Positions 1 to 8,206 of a stretch of DNA of 64,000 nt are shown in pieces. The notes under the pieces are model-generated. The model ran no database searches and was not told the origin of the DNA. It saw only the letters and a program-made list of their open reading frames with translations. This stretch comes from Cupriavidus taiwanensis LMG 19424 (GTDB taxonomy: Bacteria; Pseudomonadota; Gammaproteobacteria; Burkholderiales; Burkholderiaceae), in NCBI RefSeq assembly GCF_000069785.1, contig NC_010528.1, positions 372,001 to 436,000 of the forward strand, in the 5' to 3' direction. The position numbers and the translations under genes were made by a program. The stretch's first letter is position 1. Each line of letters starts with the position of its first letter.

Positions 1-946
1 CGCCGCAGGCGATTGCCACCAGGTGCTGGCCCTTGAGCTTCTCGCGCTCGGCGTACGCCTTCAGGCCCGCTACCGCCAGCGCGCCGGCCGGCTCGAGGAT
101 GCTGCGGGTGTCCTGGAACACGTCCTTCACGCCCGCGCAGATCGCGTCGGTATCGCACAGGATGATGTCGTCGACCAGTTCGCGCGTGATGCGGAAGGTC
201 TCCTTGCCGACCAGCCGGACCGCGGTGCCGTCCGAGAACAGGCCCACTTCCTTCAGCTCGATGCGCTTGCCGGCATCGACCGAGCGCTTCATCGCGTCCG
301 AGTCGACGGTCTGCACGCCGATCACCTTGATCTCGGGGCGCACCGCCTTGATGTACGCGGCGATGCCGGAGATCAGCCCGCCGCCGCCGATGGCGACGAA
401 CACCGCGTGGATCGGGCCCGGATGCTGGCGCAGGATTTCCATGGCGATGGTGCCCTGGCCGGCGATCACCTCGGGGTCGTCGAAGGGGTGGATGAAGGTC
501 AGCTTGTGCTTTTTCTCCAGCACCGCGGCGTGGTTGTACGCGTCGCTGTAGGACTCGCCGTGCAGCACGATCTCGACCCACTGGCCGCCGCGCTCGCGCA
601 CGGCGTCGATCTTCACCTGCGGCGTGGTCACCGGCATGGCGATGATGGCCTTGCATTGCAGCCGGGCCGCCGCCAGCGCCACGCCCTGGGCGTGATTGCC
701 GGCGGAGGCGGCGATCACGCCGCGCTTGATCTCTTCCGCCGACAGCGAGGCCATCTTGTTGTACGCGCCGCGCAGCTTGAAGGAGAAGACCGGCTGGGTG
801 TCCTCGCGCTTGAACCAGACCGAGTTGCCGGTGCGGGCCGACAGCTGGTGCGCATAGGTCAGTTCGGTCTCCTGCGCCACGTCATAGACCTTGGCGGTCA
901 GGATCTTCTTCAGGTAATCGGGTCGGGCGGCGGACTGGCGGGTCAT
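1..946 (-). CDS. ilvA: Threonine ammonia-lyase (biosynthetic), 5' part
   Basis: This is the first 315 codons of a PLP-dependent threonine dehydratase, which converts threonine to 2-oxobutanoate and ammonia, the first step of isoleucine synthesis. The protein opens MTRQSAARPDYLKKIL. It shows the PLP-lysine region SFKLRGAYNKM near residue 55, the ASAGNHAQGVA motif, the glycine-rich phosphate-binding loop GGGGLISG, and VAIACG at the window edge. The C-terminal ACT-like regulatory domain would lie beyond base 1, so I cannot tell from here whether it is the long, feedback-inhibited form. The ATG at 944-946 begins a well-conserved N-terminus. It is transcribed divergently from otsB. Identity is secure and the gene is truncated only by the window. 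Confidence 0.95.
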   Translation of the reverse strand, partial: MTRQSAARPDYLKKILTAKVYDVAQETELTYAHQLSARTGNSVWFKREDTQPVFSFKLRGAYNKMASLSAEEIKRGVIAASAGNHAQGVALAAARLQCKAIIAMPVTTPQVKIDAVRERGGQWVEIVLHGESYSDAYNHAAVLEKKHKLTFIHPFDDPEVIAGQGTIAMEILRQHPGPIHAVFVAIGGGGLISGIAAYIKAVRPEIKVIGVQTVDSDAMKRSVDAGKRIELKEVGLFSDGTAVRLVGKETFRITRELVDDIILCDTDAICAGVKDVFQDTRSILEPAGALAVAGLKAYAEREKLKGQHLVAIACG

Positions 947-1251
947 GGTCTCGGGGCTGGCCGGCGGCGCGCGCAGCAAGGCGCGCAAAAAAGCCGGGAA
1001 ATTCTGGCGGAAACCGTCAATGATAAAGGATGCCGGCCTGGCGCACCCGGGCGGGGCGACGCAGCCGCCGCCTGGCGCTGGCGCCGCGACGCGCATGCCG
1101 TGCCGGTGGAGTGGATCGGCATTCACTCGGGCAATGGCGCGGCGGCCCGCCGGGCCGGCGCCGGGCTTGCATCGGCGCCGGGTTGCGCATGCGCCATGTA
1201 GGACGGCGCCCGGTGGACGCCGGTCAAAACGACGTGTTACGGTTTTACGCG
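947..1251. other. Divergent intergenic region ilvA / otsB
   Basis: About 305 bases lie between the two divergent start codons. I see no convincing coding frame here, because the long frames crossing it are shadows. It must hold promoters for both directions, but I could not identify a -35/-10 pair with confidence. A TTGACG hexamer exists on the minus strand (1015-1020) without a good -10 partner. Confidence 0.5.
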
Positions 1252-2058
1252 ATGCCACAGCTACCGCTAATCGAACCCAATACCGCACTGTTTCTCGACT
1301 TCGACGGCACGCTGGCCGACCTGGCCCCGCGGCCCGAACTGGTGCAGGTCGAACCAGAACTGGTCGGCACGCTACGCACGCTGTACCAGCGGCTGGACGG
1401 CGCGCTGGCCGTCATCTCGGGGCGGCCGATCATCGAACTCGACCACTTCCTGCAGCCGCTGCAACTGCCCGCGGCCGGCATCCACGGCGCCGAATTCCGC
1501 ACCGACGGCGGCATGGTGTCCAAGACGCCGGCCCCCGGCCTCGAACCCCTGATCCCCCACCTGGAAGCGCTGGTGCGCGCCTACCCGGCGCTGCGGCTGG
1601 AGCGCAAGTCGGTCGCGGTCGCGATCCACTACCGTCAGGCGCCCGAGCTTGCCGGCATCGTCGATGCCGCGGTCACTGACGTATTGCGCCATGCCGTCGG
1701 CCTGGAAGCACTGCCGGGCAAGATGGTGGTCGAGATCAAGCCCGCCGGTGTCGACAAGGGCGATGCCATCGCCGCCTTCATGAAGTCCGCCCCGTTTGCC
1801 GAGCGCGTGCCGCTGTTTGCCGGCGACGACATGACCGACGAGCCCGGCTTCGCCGCGGTGCGCAAGCTGGGCGGGCTGGGCGTGCTGGTCGGCCAGCGCG
1901 AGTCCGTTGCCGCCGTGAGCGTGCCCGGACCCGCTGCGCTGCGCAGCTGGCTGCACCGCTCGGCGCATGCGCTGGCGTCGTCCGCAAGCGGCGGCGCACC
2001 GCGCGCCGTGCCCCACGAGGCCGGACCGGGCCCGGGCCGGCGCTCAACGACATCGTAA
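1252..2058 (+). CDS. otsB: Trehalose-6-phosphate phosphatase
   Basis: A HAD-superfamily phosphatase of 268 residues that removes phosphate from trehalose 6-phosphate, the second step of OtsA/OtsB trehalose synthesis in the cytoplasm. HAD motif I is LFLDFDGTLADL near residues 13-24, with the nucleophile and acid Asp pair DFDGT. HAD motif II is AVISGRP near residue 58. Motif IV is AGDDMTDEPGF near residue 190, and the family GIHGAEFR segment is present. I chose the ATG at 1252 because homology begins immediately after it. An in-frame GTG at 1234 is an alternative, and neither has a strong Shine-Dalgarno. The GH15 gene follows after 13 bases and then otsA, so the three are probably one transcript. 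Confidence 0.92.
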   Translation: MPQLPLIEPNTALFLDFDGTLADLAPRPELVQVEPELVGTLRTLYQRLDGALAVISGRPIIELDHFLQPLQLPAAGIHGAEFRTDGGMVSKTPAPGLEPLIPHLEALVRAYPALRLERKSVAVAIHYRQAPELAGIVDAAVTDVLRHAVGLEALPGKMVVEIKPAGVDKGDAIAAFMKSAPFAERVPLFAGDDMTDEPGFAAVRKLGGLGVLVGQRESVAAVSVPGPAALRSWLHRSAHALASSASGGAPRAVPHEAGPGPGRRSTTS

Positions 2059-2071
2059 GGGAGAACCTGCC

Positions 2072-3937
2072 GTGACCAACCCGAGCAGCCCGGCTGAGCT
2101 GGGCAAGCCGCCGACCGAAGGCGTAAACCGCACCGTGGACGGCGGCACGCGCTTCGCCAACCCGTCGCTGTCGCTTGGCATGATCGGCAACTGCGCCATC
2201 TCGGCGCTGGTCGACTGCCGCGGCCGCATCGTCTGGTCCTGCCTGCCGCGCTTCGACGGCGACCCGGTGTTCAATGCGCTGCTGGACCCGAGCGAGAACG
2301 CCGGCCATTTCTCGATCGAGATCGAGGACTTCCATTCGTCGCGGCAGTGGTATGAGCCCAATACCGCGGTGCTGCGCACGCGGCTGACGGACATCCATGG
2401 CAACTGCCTGGAGATCACCGATTTCGCGCCGCGCTTTTTCCGGCTCGGGCGCTATTTCCGCCCGACCACGCTGATCCGCCGCATGCGCCCGGTGCGCGGC
2501 GCCCCGCGCGTGCGCGTGGTGGTGGCGCCGCGCTTCGAATGGGGCCGCAAGGCGCCGCAGATCACGCGCGGCAGCAGCCACGTGCGCTACATCGGCGACG
2601 ACATGACCCTGCGCATGACCACCGACGCACCGCTTGCCTACGTGCTGTCGCACACGCCGTTTCTGGTCACGCGCGGGCATAACTTCATCCTCGGCCCGGA
2701 CGAGACGCTGGCGCACGGCGTGGAAGAGACCGCGCGCGACTTCGAGCAGGAAACCACCGCCTACTGGCGCCTGTGGAGCCGCCGGCTGGCGGTGCCGCGC
2801 GAATGGCAGGACGCGGTGATCCGCGCCGCCATCACGCTGAAGATGTCGCTGTACGAAGAGACCGGCGCCATCGTCGCGGCCATGACCACCAGCATTCCGG
2901 AAGCGCCGGGCAGCGGCCGCAACTGGGACTACCGCTTCTGCTGGCTGCGCGATGCGTTCTTCGTGGTGCGCGCGCTCAACAGCCTGTCCGAGGTCGGCAC
3001 CATGGAGGACTACCTGCGCTGGCTCTCCAACGTGGTGATGCAGTCGCAGGACGGACATATCCAGCCGCTGTACGGCATCGGCCTGGAGCGCGAGCTGCCC
3101 GAAAGCATGCTGGACCACCTGCCCGGCTACCGCGGCATGGGGCCGGTGCGCGTCGGCAACCAGGCGCAGGAGCACTTCCAGCATGACGTCTATGGCAACG
3201 TGGTGCTGGGGGCGGCGCAGGCCTTCCATGACCACCGGCTGCTGCACCGCGGCGGCCCGGCCGAGTTCGGCCGGCTGGAAGCGGTGGGCGAGCAGGCGGT
3301 GCGGGTGTTCGGCACGCCCGACGCCGGCATGTGGGAGCTGCGCACGCGCGCGCGCGTGCATACCTCGTCGGCGCTGATGAGCTGGGCCGCCTGCGACCGG
3401 CTTGCGAAGGTGGCCGAGAAGCTGGTGCTGCCCGAGCGCGCCGCGTACTGGCACGGCCACGCCCACCGCATGAAAGAGCGGATCCTGGCCGAGTCGTGGA
3501 GCGAATCTCGCCAGGCCTTCGCCGAAAGCTTCGGCGGGCGCGAGCTGGACGCCAGCGTGCTGCTGATGGCCGAGGTCAACTTCATCGATCCGCGCGACCC
3601 GCGCTTTATCGCCACCGTCAAGGCGCTGGAGACCACGCTGTGCGATGGTCCCTATATGCGCCGCTACGAGGCCCCGGACGACTTCGGCAAGCCCGAGACC
3701 GCGTTCAATATCTGTACCTTCTGGCGCATCGACGCGCTCGCGCGCATCGGCCGCCGCGACGAGGCGCGCGAGATCTTCGAGGCCATGCTGGCGGCACGCA
3801 ACCCGCTCGGGCTGTTGTCCGAGGATACCCACCCGGTGACCGGCGAGATGTGGGGCAATTTCCCGCAGACCTACTCGATGGTCGGGTTGATCAATGGCGC
3901 CATGCGGCTGTCGGCGCCCTGGGATACGGTGATCTGA
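2072..3937 (+). CDS. Glycoside hydrolase family 15 protein (glucoamylase/trehalase-like)
   Basis: A 621-residue cytoplasmic protein of the GH15 (alpha/alpha)6-barrel family, with an N-terminal beta-rich domain followed by the catalytic barrel. Recognisable segments are NWDYRFCWLRDAFF near residue 284, the aromatic and acidic stretch around GNQAQEHFQHDVYG near 365, TFWRIDALARIGR near 550, and GNFPQTYSMVGLING near the C-terminus. Translation starts at GTG 2072, with AAGGGAG at 2057-2063 as Shine-Dalgarno. The gene sits between otsB and otsA. GH15 includes glucoamylases, dextranases and true trehalases. The setting favours a trehalose- or alpha-glucan-related substrate, but sequence alone does not settle it. 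No signal peptide is visible. Confidence 0.88.
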   Translation: MTNPSSPAELGKPPTEGVNRTVDGGTRFANPSLSLGMIGNCAISALVDCRGRIVWSCLPRFDGDPVFNALLDPSENAGHFSIEIEDFHSSRQWYEPNTAVLRTRLTDIHGNCLEITDFAPRFFRLGRYFRPTTLIRRMRPVRGAPRVRVVVAPRFEWGRKAPQITRGSSHVRYIGDDMTLRMTTDAPLAYVLSHTPFLVTRGHNFILGPDETLAHGVEETARDFEQETTAYWRLWSRRLAVPREWQDAVIRAAITLKMSLYEETGAIVAAMTTSIPEAPGSGRNWDYRFCWLRDAFFVVRALNSLSEVGTMEDYLRWLSNVVMQSQDGHIQPLYGIGLERELPESMLDHLPGYRGMGPVRVGNQAQEHFQHDVYGNVVLGAAQAFHDHRLLHRGGPAEFGRLEAVGEQAVRVFGTPDAGMWELRTRARVHTSSALMSWAACDRLAKVAEKLVLPERAAYWHGHAHRMKERILAESWSESRQAFAESFGGRELDASVLLMAEVNFIDPRDPRFIATVKALETTLCDGPYMRRYEAPDDFGKPETAFNICTFWRIDALARIGRRDEAREIFEAMLAARNPLGLLSEDTHPVTGEMWGNFPQTYSMVGLINGAMRLSAPWDTVI

Positions 3938-4012
3938 TCGCGCAACGCGGGGTGGCACGCTGGCACGGCGGCAGGGCCGGCACAAAGAACAAAGGACTGA
4001 AGAAGAAAATCT

Positions 4013-5404
4013 ATGCCAAGACTTGTAGCGGTATCCAACCGGGTCGCCGATCCCCGCAACGTGGCGGCGGGCGGCCTGGCCGTCGCGCTTTCCGAAGCCC
4101 TGCGCCAGACCGGCGGCCTGTGGTTCGGCTGGAGCGGCAAGGCGCTGCAAACCGCCCAGGGCGGCACCCCCGGAGAGGGCGACCTGCACCTGCAGCAGGC
4201 CGGCAACGTCACGCTGGCCACCGTCGACCTGAGCCGCGAAGATCATGACGCCTACTACCTCGGCTACAGCAACGGCGTGCTGTGGCCGGTGTTCCACTAC
4301 CGGCTGGACCTCGCGGATTTCGATTCCAACTTCCTGAACGGCTACCGGCGCGTGAACCAGCTGTTCGCGCGCAAGCTGGCGCCGCTGCTGCAGCCCGACG
4401 ACATCATCTGGATCCACGACTACCACCTGATCCCGCTGGCTTCCGAGCTGCGCGCGATCGGCTGCGGCCAGAAGATCGGCTTCTTCCTGCACGTGCCGCT
4501 GCCGCCGCCGCTGATCCTGGCCGCGATCCCGCAGCATGAGTGGCTGATGCGCGCGCTGTTTGCCTACGACCTGCTCGGTTTCCAGAGCCATGCCGATGTG
4601 GAGCATTTCTCGCGCTACGTGCAGGCCGAAGCGCAGGCCGAGCCGATGGGCGAGCATCGCTACCGCGCGTTCCATCGCACGGTGCGGGCGCAGGCGTTCC
4701 CGATCGGCATCGACGTCGACGAGTTCATGGAACTGGGCCGCGGCGAGGAAGCGCAGGAAACCTACGAGATGATGTGCGCGCAATATGCGCGCCGCCGGCT
4801 GCTGCTGGGCATCGACCGGCTCGACTATTCCAAGGGCCTGCCGCAGCGGCTCAAGGCGTTCTACCGGCTGCTGGCCGAGTATCCCGAGAACCGCTCGAGC
4901 GCGACGCTGGTGCAGATCGCCGCGCCCTCGCGCGAATCGGTCGACGCCTATGCCGACCTGCGCCGCGAGATGGAGCAGCTGAGCGGCTCGATCAATGGCG
5001 AGTTCGGCGAACTGGACTGGATGCCGGTGCGCTATATCCACCGCACCACCGCGCGCAAGCGGCTGCCCGGCCTGTGCCGCGCCAGCCGCGTGGCGCTGGT
5101 GACGCCGCTGCGCGACGGCATGAACCTGGTGGCCAAGGAATTCATCGCGGCGCAGGATCCCGAAGACCCGGGCGTGCTGGTGCTGTCGCGCTTTGCCGGC
5201 GCGGCCGAGCAGCTGCGCGAGGCGCTGCTGGTCAATCCCTACGACACGCGCGCCACCGCGCAGGCGATCCAGCAGGCGTTGCACATGCCGCTGGCCGAGC
5301 GCCATCAGCGTCACCAGAAACTGCTGGAGCGCATCCGCGCGCAGGATGTGCACTGGTGGAGCCGTGAGTACCTGCGCGCACTGAGCGAGACCGAGGGCGC
5401 GTGA
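4013..5404 (+). CDS. otsA: Alpha,alpha-trehalose-phosphate synthase (UDP-forming)
   Basis: A 463-residue GT20 glycosyltransferase that joins glucose from UDP-glucose to glucose 6-phosphate, giving trehalose 6-phosphate for OtsB. It starts [14 protein letters not shown]. It contains the GGLAVAL loop, [11 protein letters not shown] near residue 131, [11 protein letters not shown] near 159, [16 protein letters not shown] near 266, and the nucleotide-sugar-binding [11 protein letters not shown] near 365. Length and motif order are normal for bacterial OtsA. It follows the GH15 gene by 75 bases and is in the same transcription unit by orientation. Trehalose here would act as an osmo- and desiccation protectant. 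Confidence 0.95.
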   Translation: MPRLVAVSNRVADPRNVAAGGLAVALSEALRQTGGLWFGWSGKALQTAQGGTPGEGDLHLQQAGNVTLATVDLSREDHDAYYLGYSNGVLWPVFHYRLDLADFDSNFLNGYRRVNQLFARKLAPLLQPDDIIWIHDYHLIPLASELRAIGCGQKIGFFLHVPLPPPLILAAIPQHEWLMRALFAYDLLGFQSHADVEHFSRYVQAEAQAEPMGEHRYRAFHRTVRAQAFPIGIDVDEFMELGRGEEAQETYEMMCAQYARRRLLLGIDRLDYSKGLPQRLKAFYRLLAEYPENRSSATLVQIAAPSRESVDAYADLRREMEQLSGSINGEFGELDWMPVRYIHRTTARKRLPGLCRASRVALVTPLRDGMNLVAKEFIAAQDPEDPGVLVLSRFAGAAEQLREALLVNPYDTRATAQAIQQALHMPLAERHQRHQKLLERIRAQDVHWWSREYLRALSETEGA

Positions 5405-5436
5405 GTTCGGCGCGTTGCCGGTCGGGGAGCCATAGC

Positions 5437-5796
5437 ATGGACATGAGTGAAGACCTGGCAGCGCAATCGTGCACGCCTTGCCGAGGCGGTGTGCCGCCGT
5501 TGACCCCCGAAGAAGCTGAGGCGCTATTGCAGCAGGCGCCCGGCTGGGAACTGGCCGATGGCGCGACGCGGCTCGAGCGGCGTTTCAGCTTCGGCAATTT
5601 CGCGCAGGCGCTGGCCTTTGTGACCGGCGTCGGCCAGCTGGCCGAGGCGCAGGGGCATCATCCCGAGATCAGCTTCGGCTGGGGACATGCGACGGTGTCG
5701 TGGCGCACCAAGAAGATCAAGGGCTTGCACCGCAATGATTTCATCATGGCGGTGAAGACTACAGAGCTGGCCGCGGCGCAGCAGGGCGGTGGCTGA
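5437..5796 (+). CDS. phhB: Pterin-4a-carbinolamine dehydratase
   Basis: A small enzyme of 119 residues that dehydrates 4a-hydroxytetrahydrobiopterin, recycling the pterin cofactor of phenylalanine hydroxylase. The family signature EAQGHHPEISFGWG is followed by the WRT...GLHRNDFIMA segment, giving the conserved His-His-Pro, Trp and Asp positions. The ORF is open from a GTG at 5401 that abuts the otsA stop, but ATG 5437, seven bases after GGGGAG (5424-5429), fits better. ATG 5443 is also possible. No phhA is in the window, so its partner must lie elsewhere or the protein has another role. Confidence 0.88.
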   Translation: MDMSEDLAAQSCTPCRGGVPPLTPEEAEALLQQAPGWELADGATRLERRFSFGNFAQALAFVTGVGQLAEAQGHHPEISFGWGHATVSWRTKKIKGLHRNDFIMAVKTTELAAAQQGGG

Positions 5797-5855
5797 GGCC
5801 AACGCTGTTTGCACGACAGCGCGCGGCGTTAGCGCTTGAACCACCGCAAGCCGGT

Positions 5856-5967
5856 CCCCTCTCCCGCTTGCGGGAGAGGGGGGCAGGAGCATCAACGAAG
5901 CGAAGGCCGTCGCTATTGCCAGCGCCGGCCCTCTCCCCCGGCCCCTCTCCCGCTTGCGGGAGAGGGG
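5856..5967. repeat. REP-like inverted pair between convergent phhB and mocA-like genes
   Basis: Two 26-base perfect palindromes (5856-5881 and 5942-5967) share the core CCCCTCTCCCGCTTGCGGGA extended by GAGGGG. The second is preceded by a CCCTCTCCCCC arm, so the pair is arranged head to head like a BIME. The repeats sit between two convergent genes and may act as a bidirectional transcript end or mRNA-stabilising hairpin. The same family recurs at 10400, 19436, 39659 and 45298. Confidence 0.85.
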
Positions 5968-6013
5968 AGCACACCTGCGGAACAGCGAAGCGCAACAGCG
6001 ATATACGCGCGGC

Positions 6014-6619
6014 TCAGCGCAAATCCGCCGGCGTATCGATATCCCGGAACGCGCCCTCGTCCTCGGTCAGGATTCGCGTCACCGGCTTGTCGTTCAGCAG
6101 CGCGCGCGCGCCTTCGTCGCCGTCCAGCGCCAGCAGCGCGTCGCGCCAGGCCGCGCCGAAGCCCACCGGATGGCCCCGTTGGCCGTTGCGCCACGGCGCG
6201 GCGATGGTGTCGGGCGTGGTGATGGTCAGCGCCACCGCGCGGATCAGCTCCATCGGCAGCCACGGCATGTCGGCCAGCGCCACCACCCAGCCGCGCGCTT
6301 CCGGCGTCGCCGCCACGGCGGCGCGCAGCGCCGCGCCCATGCCGGCTTCGGCCTCGGGCGCTTCCAGCACGCGGCAGCCGCCGCGGCGCAGTTCTGCCGC
6401 CAGCGCCGGGTTGCCGGGGCGGATCACGGCGATCGACTCCGGCAGCGCCGCGGCCAGCGTGCGGGCGCTGCGCCAGGCGACGGAGCGTCCGCCGGGCAGC
6501 ACCTCCAGCAGCTTGTTGCGCTGGCCGGCGGCATCGAAGCGGCGGCCGAAGCCGGCGGCCAGCAGGATGCCGGTGGGCAGGTCGGTGCGGAGCAGGGGAG
6601 CGTTGGGGGCGGCGGTCAT
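6014..6619 (-). CDS. MocA-like molybdenum cofactor cytidylyltransferase
   Basis: A nucleotidyltransferase of 201 residues (MobA-like NTP transferase fold). It probably transfers CMP onto molybdopterin to make the dinucleotide cofactor needed by CO-dehydrogenase/xanthine-oxidase-type enzymes. Visible motifs are the N-terminal LLAAGFGRRFDA with the following NK, VVALADMPWLP near residue 115, GHPVGFG near 149, and the C-terminal DIDTPADL. It is the last gene of the cox operon, 19 bases after xdhC, which fits cofactor maturation for CoxL. GTP-using MobA is the alternative. The hydroxylase context favours a CTP-using MocA. Confidence 0.85.
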   Translation of the reverse strand: MTAAPNAPLLRTDLPTGILLAAGFGRRFDAAGQRNKLLEVLPGGRSVAWRSARTLAAALPESIAVIRPGNPALAAELRRGGCRVLEAPEAEAGMGAALRAAVAATPEARGWVVALADMPWLPMELIRAVALTITTPDTIAAPWRNGQRGHPVGFGAAWRDALLALDGDEGARALLNDKPVTRILTEDEGAFRDIDTPADLR

Positions 6620-6638
6620 GGCGGCACTCGCGGGGTCG

Positions 6639-7676
6639 TTAGGCAGGATCGGGCGCCACGTCGCAACTGCTGCCGGTGCTGGCGGCCATCTCGCGCGCGG
6701 CCTTGGCGCCTTCCACCTGCAGGATGTCGGGCAGCGAGACGTGGTTCTTGGCCGCGATCACCTCGGCCAGGATCGAGATGGCGATCTCGGGCGGCGTGCG
6801 GCTGCCGATATAGATGCCCACCGGGCCGTGCAGGCGTGCCAGCTGCAGCTCGGTCAGGTCGAACTCCTTGAGCCGCTCGCGGCGCGCCTGGTTGTTGCGG
6901 CGCGACCCCAGCGCGCCCACATAGAAGGCGCGGGTGCGCAGCGCTTCCATCAGGGCCAGGTCGTCCAGCTTGGGGTCGTGCGTCAGCGCGATCACGGCGC
7001 AGCGCTCGTCCAGCTTCATGTCGGTGACGGTGTCGTCCGGCATGGTGCGCACCATGGTCACGCCGGGGATGTCCCAGGTCTCGGTGTACTCTTCGCGCGG
7101 GTCGCACACGGTGACCTGGAAGCCCAGGCCAACGGCAATCTGGCACAGGTACTTGGAGAGCTGGCCCGCGCCAATCACCAGCATGCGGTAGCGCGGGCCG
7201 TGGATGGTGAGCAGGGTCTTGCCGTCGAACGCCAGCCCGTCGGTGGCATTGGCCGGGCCCAGCGTGGCCGCGCCCGTGGCCATGTCCAGCGTGCGCGCGA
7301 CCAGGCGGCCGTTCTCCACGGCGTCGAGCAGCTCGGCGATGCCGCTGGCCGGCTTGAGCGGCTCGGCGACCAGCTCGATGGTGCCGCCGCAGGGCAGGCC
7401 AAAGCGGTGGGCCTCCTCGGCGCTGATGCCGTACTTGATCGCCTCGGGGCGGTCCGAGGTGATGCCCTGCCGGCGCACGCGGTCGATGATGTCGTCCTCG
7501 ATGCAGCCGCCCGAGACCGAACCGACCACCAGGCCGTCGTCGCGCACGGCCAGCATCGCACCCTCGGGTCGGGGCGACGAGCCCCAGGTCCGCACTACCG
7601 TCACCAGCAGCACGCGGTGGCCCTGCTGCTGCCACTGCACGCTGTTCTTCAGGACTTCGAGATCCACGCTGTCCAT
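6639..7676 (-). CDS. xdhC: XdhC/CoxI-family molybdenum hydroxylase maturation factor
   Basis: A 345-residue protein with an N-terminal XdhC_CoxI domain (RTWGSSPRPEGAMLAV near residue 30, then GSVSGGCIED) and a C-terminal Rossmann domain (GAGQLSKYLCQIAVGLG near 168). Family members bind molybdenum cofactor, protect it during sulfuration and insert it into the hydroxylase. In carboxydotrophs the equivalents are CoxF and CoxI. Its start lies inside the end of coxG (28-base overlap), implying translational coupling, and the mocA-like gene follows after 19 bases. It should act on the CoxL encoded upstream. Confidence 0.9.
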   Translation of the reverse strand: MDSVDLEVLKNSVQWQQQGHRVLLVTVVRTWGSSPRPEGAMLAVRDDGLVVGSVSGGCIEDDIIDRVRRQGITSDRPEAIKYGISAEEAHRFGLPCGGTIELVAEPLKPASGIAELLDAVENGRLVARTLDMATGAATLGPANATDGLAFDGKTLLTIHGPRYRMLVIGAGQLSKYLCQIAVGLGFQVTVCDPREEYTETWDIPGVTMVRTMPDDTVTDMKLDERCAVIALTHDPKLDDLALMEALRTRAFYVGALGSRRNNQARRERLKEFDLTELQLARLHGPVGIYIGSRTPPEIAISILAEVIAAKNHVSLPDILQVEGAKAAREMAASTGSSCDVAPDPA

Positions 7677-8206
7677 GATCGTTTCCGCTTCGGTTCCTCT
7701 GTCTGTTCATTCTCGCCTGCGGCTGCGGCGGGGGCGCCCTCGGCCGCTGGCGTTTCTTGTGTGGTGTCCGGTGATACCGCCTCCGTGAAGCGCGCAAAGA
7801 AGGTGTCAGCCAGCTTGCGTGCCGCGGCGTCCACCAGCCGCGAGCCGATCTGTGCGATCTTGCCCCCCACATGGGCGTCGACGGTGTACGTCAGCACGGT
7901 CTCGTCGCCGTCAGGTTCCAGCTTCACGCGGGCGGTTCCCTTGCCGAAGCCTGCCGCGCCACCCTGGCCGTCAAAACGGATGGTGTAGCTGTCGGGCGCC
8001 TGGATGTCTTCCAGCGCCATGCGGCCCTTGAAGCGTGCCTTGACCGGGCCCACCGCGGCTGTCATGGCCAGCAGGTAGGCGTGGTCGCCGTCGGGCTCGA
8101 TACTCTCACATCCCGGGATGCATTGCTTGAGCAGCCCGGTGTCGTTGAGCGCTTCCCATGCCACCTGCTGCGGGACCGGCAGGCGCTGGCTCTGGTTCAT
8201 TTCCAT
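7649..8206 (-). CDS. coxG: CoxG-family SRPBCC protein
   Basis: A protein of 185 residues. The first 150 form a CoxG/SRPBCC (START-like) hydrophobic-pocket domain, with WEALNDTGLLKQCIPGCES at the N-terminus and GKGTARVKLEP and VDAHVGGKIAQIGSRLVD later. The tail is a low-complexity Ala/Glu/Lys segment ending KRKRSWTAWISKS. In the Oligotropha cox system CoxG helps anchor or assemble the CO dehydrogenase at the membrane, and the basic, aromatic tail here could serve that purpose (inference). ATG 8206 has AAGGAAG eight bases upstream. It overlaps the end of coxE by 10 bases and the start of xdhC by 28. Confidence 0.9.
   Translation of the reverse strand: MEMNQSQRLPVPQQVAWEALNDTGLLKQCIPGCESIEPDGDHAYLLAMTAAVGPVKARFKGRMALEDIQAPDSYTIRFDGQGGAAGFGKGTARVKLEPDGDETVLTYTVDAHVGGKIAQIGSRLVDAAARKLADTFFARFTEAVSPDTTQETPAAEGAPAAAAGENEQTEEPKRKRSWTAWISKS

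Noticed and set aside
1778..5353. A 1191-codon open frame on the minus strand across otsB, GH15 and otsA
   Set aside because: High-GC shadow of real plus-strand genes. The translation is Arg/His/Ala-rich with no family motif. The same applies to the long minus frames over 15327-19565 and 45756-47957.
5856..5967. CRISPR array
   Set aside because: The repeats are palindromic pairs without regular unique spacers and recur at scattered intergenic sites, so they are REP-like elements.
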